From Anaerolineae bacterium (GTDB taxonomy: Bacteria > Chloroflexota > Anaerolineae > JAAYZQ01), in NCBI GenBank assembly GCA_016926595.1, contig JAFGOG010000313.1:1-27931 (forward strand): 27,931 bases of DNA, written 5' to 3'. Of the stretch, positions 22,150-27,931 are shown one piece after another (the first letter of the stretch is position 1; the number at the start of each line of letters is the position of its first letter). Below the pieces are notes generated by a model that had not been told where the DNA came from, ran no database searches, and saw only the letters and a list, made by a program, of their open reading frames with translations. The position numbers and the translations under genes were made by a program.

Positions 22150-22578
22150 CGGCACGAGAGGATCGAGCTGCGCGCAGGCGCTGCCGCTGCGAGGGGCGAG
22201 CTGCACGGCGACACGCAGCGGCCGGCCCTTTGCGTCCAGGTACTCGACGACCACCTCCTTGCCCGCTTCCCCGTAGAAAAGGCCGCGCATAGCCTGAATC
22301 GCGCCGCCCCGCCGGTTGCGCTCGTTATCGGGCGGCGTCTGCAAAGACTCTCCGGCCGTCCACCGAGGTTATCACCAACCCCGGCCGTAGCCCGGCCTTG
22401 CCGGCCGGAGAGCCCTCGCCGGCCTGCGTGACTACCGCCTCGCCCTCCAGCAGTCGCACGTCCATACCCAGCGATCCGGTCGCAAAGGTCATGACGTCCA
22501 CCTGGTTGGCGAGCTCGGCCGGCAGCGCGGCCAGGTGTGACACGCCCAGCTCGAACAGCATCGGGTTCACCACAGGAA
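22150..22578 (-). pseudogene. Frameshifted remnant of an S41-type (PDZ) peptidase
   Basis: Two overlapping minus-strand frames join into one protein. The upstream part (about 22578-22325) encodes ELGVSHLAALPAEL, then a PDZ-like core with EGSPAGKAGLRPGLVITSVDG. The downstream frame (about 22344-22150) continues with PPDNERNRRGGAIQAMRG and EVVVEYLDAKGRPLRVAV. This is the order seen before and within the PDZ domain of C-terminal-processing peptidases. The frame breaks within about 22325-22344. The catalytic domain is absent: the remaining frame runs antisense into the UDG gene. No start codon or signal peptide is convincing. It looks like a decayed, truncated gene left between two live operons. 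Confidence 0.6.
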
Positions 22579-22593
22579 TTACACAGCGGTTCC

Positions 22594-23940
22594 TTACCCG
22601 CCCAGCACCGCATACCGCCGCCATACCTCAGTCGAAAGTTCCCGCGCCCGCGCCGCGATCTCCGCCTCGTCCAGCGTCAGCAGCTTCCGCTCCCGCATCA
22701 GCCACCGCCCGCCGCACATCGTCGCCGTGATGGCGCTGGCCTCAAAGCCAAACAGGATGTGCCATGGCAGGTTCCCTGCCGTGAGCGCCGTGAACGGTTG
22801 ATAGTCGACCAGGATCAGATCGGCATAGGCCCCCGGCGCGATCTCGCCGACAGGCGCCGCCGGCCAGAAAACCCGCGCCAGCGCGGCGTTGTTCGTCACC
22901 GCCATCTTGACCACGTCATAGCCGTTCATCCGCCGCGGATCGCCGTGCGACAGCTTGTGCAGCAGGTAGGCCGCTTTCCACTCGGCCCACATGTTGTTCG
23001 AGAACCCGTCGTTGCCCAGGCCCACCTTGACCCCGCCACGGAGCATCGTCTCCACCGGCGCCACCCCCACCGCGTTGTTCATGTTCGACCGCGGCTGGTG
23101 GGTCACCCACGTGCCTGTATCGCGCAGCAGTTCCATCTCCCACGCGTCGACGTGCACGCAGTGCACCAGGATGCTCTTTAGCCCGAGGATCCCCGCCGCG
23201 CCCAGCCGTTCTACGACCCGCTTTCCGCTGCGCCGCAGGCTGTCCTCCTGATCGCTGGCGCCCTCGGCCGCGTGGATGTGAAACCCGGTGTCGAGCCCCG
23301 CCGCCGCCGCGACACACCCGGCTAGCGTCTCGTCCGACAGGGTCAGTGAGGCGTGCAGGCCAAATGAAGCGGCCAGCAGCGGGTTGCCGGCCTCCTTGGC
23401 GGCGCGTAAAAAGCGCACATTCTCATCGATCCCAGCCTGGGCCTCCTCCGGCCCATTACGGTCGGTCACCTCGTAGCACAGGCTGGCCCGCACCCCAGCC
23501 TGAGTCACCGCCGCCGCGATCTCGTCCAGGCTGCCGGCCACCGCCGCCGGGCTGGCGTGATGATCGATCAGCGCCGTCGTGCCATGCTTGATGGCGTCCA
23601 CCAGGCACACCAGCGCGCTGTACCTCACATCCTCCGCCAGCAGCGCCCGGTCCAGGCGCCACCACAGCTTGCCCAGGATCTCTGGAAAATCCTTGGCCGG
23701 ATCGCCGGGGATGGCCATCCCCCGGGCAAACGCCCCGTAAAAGTGGGTGTGGGCGCAGATATTCCCGGGCATGATCAACTGCCCGCTGGCGTCCACCACC
23801 TCGTCGCCGGGGTAGGCCGCTTGCAGCCTGGCCGTCTCCCCCACGTCTGTAATCCGGTCGCCCTCCACTCGGACGGCGCCTTCCTCGAAGATCCTGTTTT
23901 CCGCGCCAAAAGTGACGACGCGGCCATTTGTGATCAGCAT
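22594..23940 (-). CDS. ssnA: SsnA-type amidohydrolase
   Basis: This 448-residue metal-dependent amidohydrolase has the HxH metal site in CAHTHFYGAF (about 63-72), FGLHASLT, a metal His in GFHIHAAEG and the metal Asp in LGNDGFSNNMW. The GNDGFSNNM string is characteristic of SsnA rather than of general cytosine/guanine deaminases. SsnA is a marker gene of the putative selenium-dependent molybdenum hydroxylase cluster (E. coli ygfK-ssnA-ygfM-xdhD). Its substrate is unproven and is probably a purine-like or related N-heterocycle. AGGGGGAAC precedes the ATG, and the upstream xdhD-like gene ends 12 bases away, so they form one operon. Confidence 0.9.
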   Translation of the reverse strand: MLITNGRVVTFGAENRIFEEGAVRVEGDRITDVGETARLQAAYPGDEVVDASGQLIMPGNICAHTHFYGAFARGMAIPGDPAKDFPEILGKLWWRLDRALLAEDVRYSALVCLVDAIKHGTTALIDHHASPAAVAGSLDEIAAAVTQAGVRASLCYEVTDRNGPEEAQAGIDENVRFLRAAKEAGNPLLAASFGLHASLTLSDETLAGCVAAAAGLDTGFHIHAAEGASDQEDSLRRSGKRVVERLGAAGILGLKSILVHCVHVDAWEMELLRDTGTWVTHQPRSNMNNAVGVAPVETMLRGGVKVGLGNDGFSNNMWAEWKAAYLLHKLSHGDPRRMNGYDVVKMAVTNNAALARVFWPAAPVGEIAPGAYADLILVDYQPFTALTAGNLPWHILFGFEASAITATMCGGRWLMRERKLLTLDEAEIAARARELSTEVWRRYAVLGG

Positions 23941-23952
23941 AGTTCCCCCTTT

Positions 23953-26736
23953 CTATGGCTTGACCAGATCCTCCGGCTTGACCGGAAGCCGGGTCACCCG
24001 CACCCCGGTGACATTGTAGATTGCGTTGCAGATGGCCGGTGCGGTGGGAATCGACGGCAACTCGCCGACCCCCTTGGCCCCGTACGGACCGGTCGAGATC
24101 GGATGTTCCATCAGCCGCACCTCCATCTCGGGCATATCGCCGATGAGCGGCGTTCCATAGTCCTTCCACCGCCGGGTGCGGGGGATGCCCCCTTCCACCT
24201 TGTACTCCTCGGTCAGCGCCGTGCCGATGCCCATGACGATGCTGCCCTCCACCTGGCCGCGGAACGAAAGCGGGTTCAGCGCCCGCCCACCGTCGGCCGC
24301 CGCCACGACCCGCAGCACTTCCACCTTGCCCGTCACCGGGTCCACCGCCACCTCGGCCGCTTGGGCGGCAAAGCCAAAGGCAAAGTGCATGTCCCCACCA
24401 CTGCCCAACGGCTGCGTCTGGGGCGCGTGGTAGCGGTAGGTGAGCCGGGGCTCGCCCCCCTCGGCGATGAGCCACCCCACCGCTTCGGACAAAGCAGCGC
24501 GCCGGCCATCGGCCCCCAGCTCGCCCTCCCGGAACCAGATCGGCTCGGGCGAGACATCCCACCGCTCGGCAGCCACCCGCGATAGCTGGTCGCGCATGCC
24601 CTGCGCCGCCAGCCGGGCCGCGTTGCCGGTGACAAAGGTCTGCCGGCTGGCCGTCGTCGGCCCGCCGTCGGGCGTCAAATCGGTGTCCGACAGCAAGACG
24701 CGCACCCGGTCGATTGGCAGCCCCAGCTCCTCCGCGGCGATCTGGGCCAGGACCGTCGTCAGCCCCTGCCCCAGGTCGGCCGAGCTGGCGCGGACCTCGG
24801 CGCTGCCGTCACGATACACCTCCACCTCGGCCCCGGCGGCATCGTCGGCGCCCCCGCCCAGACCGGTGTTCTTGTAGGCGCAGGCCAGGCCCCAGGCGAC
24901 CTTGGCCTTGGGGTTCTTGCTGGTCGATGGCGGCAGCTCCTTCACCCGCGCCTCGACCCAGTCGAGGCAGTCTAGCAGCCCCACCGATTCGCGCAGGACC
25001 TGGCCCGTAACCGTGGGCGAGCCCACCCGCAGCGCGTTCTTGCGCCGCAGCTCAAAAGGATCCATGCCCAGCTCGTGCGCCAGGATGTCCATGTTCGACT
25101 CGACGGCAAAGGCCGACTGGGTGACGCCAAAGCCGCGAAACGCCCCCGCCGGCGGGTTGTTGGTGTACATCGCAAAGCAATCGACCTTGGCGTGAGGGAC
25201 CTCGTAAGGCCCGGTAGCATGCGTCGTGGCCCGTTCCAGCACCTTCGTCGACAGGCTGGCATACGCCCCAGCGTCGCCGATCAGCTCGGCCTCCACCGCC
25301 GTCAGCGTGCCGTCACGCCTGGCCCCGGTCTTGATCCGGATGACGGTGGCGTGCCGCTTGGGATGAGCCAACAGCGACTCGGCCCGGTCATAGAGGATCT
25401 TTACCGGCCGGCCCGTGACCTGCGCCAGCAGCGCCGCGTGGATCTGGCCCATGACGTCCTCCTTGCCGCCAAAGCCGCCGCCCATCAGCGTGCCCTTGAC
25501 CCGCACCTGCTCCGGCGGCAGCCCCAGCGCCACGGCGATCTGGTTCCGGTCGGCATAGGGGATCTGCGAGCCAACGTACACGGTCAGCTTTGCGTGGCCC
25601 TCATAGCCCGCCGGCACCCCGATGCTGCACTCTGGCTCCATGAACATGTGGTCATAGGCCGGCGTCCGGTATTCGCGCTCGACGATGACCTCAGCTTGGG
25701 CAAAACCCTCCTCCACGTCGCCCCGCCGCACCTTGATATGCTCCAGCAGGTTGCCGGTCGGCCGGCCCTCGCAGACCACAGCGGCGCCGGGCTCCAGGGC
25801 CTGTTCGGCGCTCCCCACCACCGGCAGCGGCTCGTATTCCACCTCGATCAGCCCCAGCGCCTCCCGCGCGATCTCGGGCGCCTCGGCGGCGACGATCGCC
25901 ACGGCATCCCCCAGGTACCGGACCTTCTCATCGCACAGCACCGGCCAGTCGTTCAAGACCAGCCCGTGGCGGTTGTGACCGGGCACGTCATGGTGGGTCA
26001 GGACCGTGCGCACCCCTGGCAGGGCCTTTGCCTTCTCAGTATCGATCGACACGATGCGGGCATGAGGATGGGCCGCGCGCAGCGTGGCCCCATACAGCAT
26101 GTCTGGGAAGGCATAGTCGTCGGCAAACTTGGCCGCGCCGGTGGCCTTGGCCACCGCGTCGGGCCGCGGGTAGGAATGGCCCACCACCCGCATCGGCTCC
26201 AGCGTCTCGATCTCAACCGGGGGTAGCGGCTCGCCCGTCTCCCACTCGTGAAACGCCGAGCGCACCGCCCGCAAAATGCTGGCGTAACCGGTGCACCGGC
26301 AGGCGTTCCGCCCCAGCGCCTTCTTAATCTCCTCGTCGTCCGGGACGGCGCCCGCAGCGATCGCCTTGTTCCACAGCCCGGCGGCGGCCATCAGCAGGCC
26401 CGGCGTGCAAAAGCCGCACTGGATCGCCCCGTGGTCGATGAACGCCCTTTGCAGGGGGTGCAGTTGCCCCTCTTTCCCCCACGTGGCAGCCAGCCCTTCG
26501 ACGGTGATTACCTGCTTCCCCTCGACTCGCCAGGCTGGCAGCACGCACGAGCGCACCGCCTTGCCGTCCACCAGCACCGTGCACGAACCACAATGCCCAT
26601 CGCCGCAGCCGATCTTGACGCCCGTCAGCCCCAGGTCGCGCCGCAGCATATCGGCCAGCTTGGCGCCCGCCCCGGCCTCAACCTCGCGCTCGACGCCGTT
26701 TACCGTAAACCGGATCTTTTTCTTCTCTTCTGCCAT
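23953..26736 (-). CDS. xdhD: XdhD-type molybdenum hydroxylase, 2Fe-2S and Mo domains fused
   Basis: This 927-residue protein has an N-terminal ferredoxin-like domain with Cys44, Cys49, Cys52 and Cys64. A second 2Fe-2S domain has Cys107, Cys110, Cys146 and Cys148. The large molybdopterin domain (about 180-927) contains GGGFGGKED, FRGFGVTQ and the KGVGE active-site loop (Glu892). There is no FAD domain, matching E. coli XdhD, the putative selenate reductase Mo subunit, in size and layout. I use the ATG at 26736, preceded by GGAGG. An upstream ATG at 26781 would overlap the ygfK end. Electrons would pass to the YgfK-like flavoprotein encoded just upstream. Selenium dependence is family knowledge and is not visible here. 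Confidence 0.9.
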   Translation of the reverse strand: MAEEKKKIRFTVNGVEREVEAGAGAKLADMLRRDLGLTGVKIGCGDGHCGSCTVLVDGKAVRSCVLPAWRVEGKQVITVEGLAATWGKEGQLHPLQRAFIDHGAIQCGFCTPGLLMAAAGLWNKAIAAGAVPDDEEIKKALGRNACRCTGYASILRAVRSAFHEWETGEPLPPVEIETLEPMRVVGHSYPRPDAVAKATGAAKFADDYAFPDMLYGATLRAAHPHARIVSIDTEKAKALPGVRTVLTHHDVPGHNRHGLVLNDWPVLCDEKVRYLGDAVAIVAAEAPEIAREALGLIEVEYEPLPVVGSAEQALEPGAAVVCEGRPTGNLLEHIKVRRGDVEEGFAQAEVIVEREYRTPAYDHMFMEPECSIGVPAGYEGHAKLTVYVGSQIPYADRNQIAVALGLPPEQVRVKGTLMGGGFGGKEDVMGQIHAALLAQVTGRPVKILYDRAESLLAHPKRHATVIRIKTGARRDGTLTAVEAELIGDAGAYASLSTKVLERATTHATGPYEVPHAKVDCFAMYTNNPPAGAFRGFGVTQSAFAVESNMDILAHELGMDPFELRRKNALRVGSPTVTGQVLRESVGLLDCLDWVEARVKELPPSTSKNPKAKVAWGLACAYKNTGLGGGADDAAGAEVEVYRDGSAEVRASSADLGQGLTTVLAQIAAEELGLPIDRVRVLLSDTDLTPDGGPTTASRQTFVTGNAARLAAQGMRDQLSRVAAERWDVSPEPIWFREGELGADGRRAALSEAVGWLIAEGGEPRLTYRYHAPQTQPLGSGGDMHFAFGFAAQAAEVAVDPVTGKVEVLRVVAAADGGRALNPLSFRGQVEGSIVMGIGTALTEEYKVEGGIPRTRRWKDYGTPLIGDMPEMEVRLMEHPISTGPYGAKGVGELPSIPTAPAICNAIYNVTGVRVTRLPVKPEDLVKP

Positions 26737-26752
26737 AGGCCACCTCCACGAA

Positions 26753-27931
26753 TCAGCCCTGGCCGCGATTGGCTCCGCCAATCGTCAACAGAAACGGCAG
26801 CGAAGCGCGGACCCCCTTCAGGATCACCGCCATCTCGGCCGCCCCCCTGAGCGACAGCGTACCCTCGAACGGTTCCTTCATCACCGCTTCCCCTATTTCC
26901 CAACCGGGCGACAGGCTGAGCCGCACCTGCCCACTCTCGAACGTAAAACCCCCATCCTGCGCCGTGAGCCTCGATTCCTGTCCGCCCTCCCGCCGCCTGA
27001 TGGTGTCCCCCTCGATGTAAAAGGCATTTTCCTCTTCACAGAGATCCCCGTGCGGGGACAGGAGAAAACCGGCCTCGTCGAGAAACAGCCTGGGCTTATC
27101 GGCGTAGGGCTTGCCCTGGTGGACGCAGAAGGTGGCGCAGTTGCCGCACTCGTTGCAGAAATCGTCGACGTGGACGATCTGCCGCGCCTGCTCCACCCGG
27201 AAGCTTTCCTGGCCGGCAACCGCCACCCTCCCATCCCGGCAGGCAAGCACCGGCAGCGTCCAGTTCACCGGTTCCACCAGGTAGGTATAGTTGGCCCGGT
27301 TGGGGCACACCTCCACGCACTTGTCGCACAGCGTCGAGCATTGCAGGCACCGCTCCGCCTCGCTGCGGGCCGCCGCCTCGCCGAGCGTCTGCTCGACGCA
27401 GTCAAACCCGGCCCGCTGCGCCACCGGCAGCATCTCCGCCGCGTGCTGGGGCGCCTTGCGCGCCCGCTCCCGCTTTACCCGCAGGATATCGTCCTGGCTC
27501 AGCTCGGGCATGCGCGCCTCTGGCAGCGCAAAATCGACGCCGAGCTGCTCGCATATCGCCTTTGCCGCGCGGCGGCCGTCCTCGCACGCCTGGATGATGA
27601 TCGCCGGGCCGCGGGTCACATCTCCGCCGGCGTACACCCGCTCGGCCCCTGTCCTGCGGGACTGGGCATCGGTGACAATGGCGCCATTCCTGTCAAAGGT
27701 CAGGCCCGCGCCGTCGCCGAGTACCGGTGCTTTTCCGGTGCGGAGTACCGGTGCTTTTCCGGTGCCGAGTACCGCTGCTTTTCCGGTCAGGAACGCCAGG
27801 TCCGGTTTCTGCCCGATGGCCAGGATGATCGAATCGGCCTCCAGCCGGAACTCGCTGCCCTCGATCGCCACCGGCCTGCGCCGCCCGTCGGGCCCTGGCT
27901 CGCCCAGCTCGTTCCGCACGCACTCCAGGGC
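26753..27931 (-). CDS. ygfK: YgfK-type Fe-S flavoprotein, C-terminal part
   Basis: The open frame enters from the right edge (ALECVRNELG) and ends at TGA 26753, giving about 392 residues of the C-terminal part. It contains an NAD(P)/FAD oxidoreductase stretch (DSIILAIGQKPDL, later VYAGGDVTRGPAIIIQA) like glutamate-synthase small subunits. Then come a Cys-rich segment (CLQCSTLCDKCVEVCP) and a ferredoxin-like segment (CNECGNCATFCVHQGKPY), suggesting [4Fe-4S] clusters. The order matches YgfK, the putative selenate reductase Fe-S subunit. Three tandem copies of the dispersed 24-nt element are read in frame (TGKAPVLR type) right after the GQKPDL strand, in what should be a surface loop. The xdhD start lies 16 bases past its stop. 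Confidence 0.87.
   Translation of the reverse strand, partial: ALECVRNELGEPGPDGRRRPVAIEGSEFRLEADSIILAIGQKPDLAFLTGKAAVLGTGKAPVLRTGKAPVLGDGAGLTFDRNGAIVTDAQSRRTGAERVYAGGDVTRGPAIIIQACEDGRRAAKAICEQLGVDFALPEARMPELSQDDILRVKRERARKAPQHAAEMLPVAQRAGFDCVEQTLGEAAARSEAERCLQCSTLCDKCVEVCPNRANYTYLVEPVNWTLPVLACRDGRVAVAGQESFRVEQARQIVHVDDFCNECGNCATFCVHQGKPYADKPRLFLDEAGFLLSPHGDLCEEENAFYIEGDTIRRREGGQESRLTAQDGGFTFESGQVRLSLSPGWEIGEAVMKEPFEGTLSLRGAAEMAVILKGVRASLPFLLTIGGANRGQG
27716..27789 (-). repeat. Dispersed 24-nt ACCGGT element, three tandem copies in ygfK
   Basis: Three units of exactly 24 bases (27721-27744, 27745-27768 and 27769-27792) preserve frame and encode eight-residue blocks of the type TGKAPVLR. The third unit (plus-strand order) has diverged (ACCGCTGC). 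This is the largest array in the window. Confidence 0.88.

Noticed and set aside
23557..26226. Long plus-strand frames opposite ssnA and xdhD (342 and 383 codons)
   Set aside because: They lie antisense to strongly conserved enzymes and their translations show His/Arg/Gln-rich composition without domains. They are shadows.
26737..26781. N-terminal extension of the XdhD-like protein from 26781
   Set aside because: It would overlap the ygfK end. The internal ATG at 26736 has a GGAGG site and starts directly before the ferredoxin-like domain.
27716..27792. CRISPR-like array from the three tandem repeats
   Set aside because: Units are contiguous without spacers and are translated in frame within ygfK.

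Overview
The window looks like chromosome from a GC-rich bacterium, most likely a Chloroflexota (Anaerolineae/Caldilineae-type) organism. This is an inference from gene content: several transmembrane Hanks-type kinases with long Pro/Thr-rich extracytoplasmic linkers, many FHA domains, a chloroflexal-type Dcd, and short coding repeats scattered through unrelated genes. No rRNA, convincing tRNA, CRISPR array, integrase or IS element was seen.

Region 1 (1-4590) is a transport and regulation segment. A padR / HAAS-domain / membrane-protein operon runs leftwards. Diverging from it over a compact two-promoter intergenic region is a PLDc_N-ABC ATPase-ABC permease operon resembling yxlE-yxlF-yxlG of Bacillus. 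A convergent TauE/SafE-family exporter follows. The 4358-4590 gap holds a direct repeat and a cluster of RNA-like hairpins, ending in a perfect 13-bp hairpin at the stop codon of the next operon.

Region 2 (4591-20773, all minus strand) is the centrepiece: nine tightly packed genes behind one near-consensus promoter (about 20745-20773). In transcription order they are a soluble FHA protein, an extracytoplasmic VWA protein with a cytoplasmic FHA tail, a membrane subtilase with a cytoplasmic FHA domain between two membrane spans, an FHA protein with four membrane spans, a triple-FHA ABC exporter, a Ser/Thr kinase-FHA, a transmembrane PP2C phosphatase and two transmembrane Ser/Thr kinases. That makes three kinases, one phosphatase and eight FHA phosphothreonine readers, with sensor or effector domains outside the cell. 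It reads as one phospho-signalling system that could gate export and surface proteolysis. I know of no named system with this composition.

Region 3 (20774-22590) carries a dcd-like gene whose expected catalytic Glu is Cys, a family 4/5-type Fe-S uracil-DNA glycosylase, and a frameshifted remnant of an S41-type protease. Region 4 (22594-27931) is ygfK-xdhD-ssnA, the hallmark set of the putative selenium-dependent molybdenum hydroxylase (selenate reductase-like) cluster. ygfK runs off the right edge.

Running through regions 2-4 is a 24-nt, partly palindromic element, core CACCGGAAAAGCACCGGTA on the coding strand. I count ten copies at seven loci in six genes, every one inside a coding sequence, in frame, and in the same orientation relative to transcription. 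All three reading frames are used, and it is tandemly duplicated (x2, x3) at two loci. A second, purine/pyrimidine-rich in-frame repeat class occurs in one kinase and the phosphatase.
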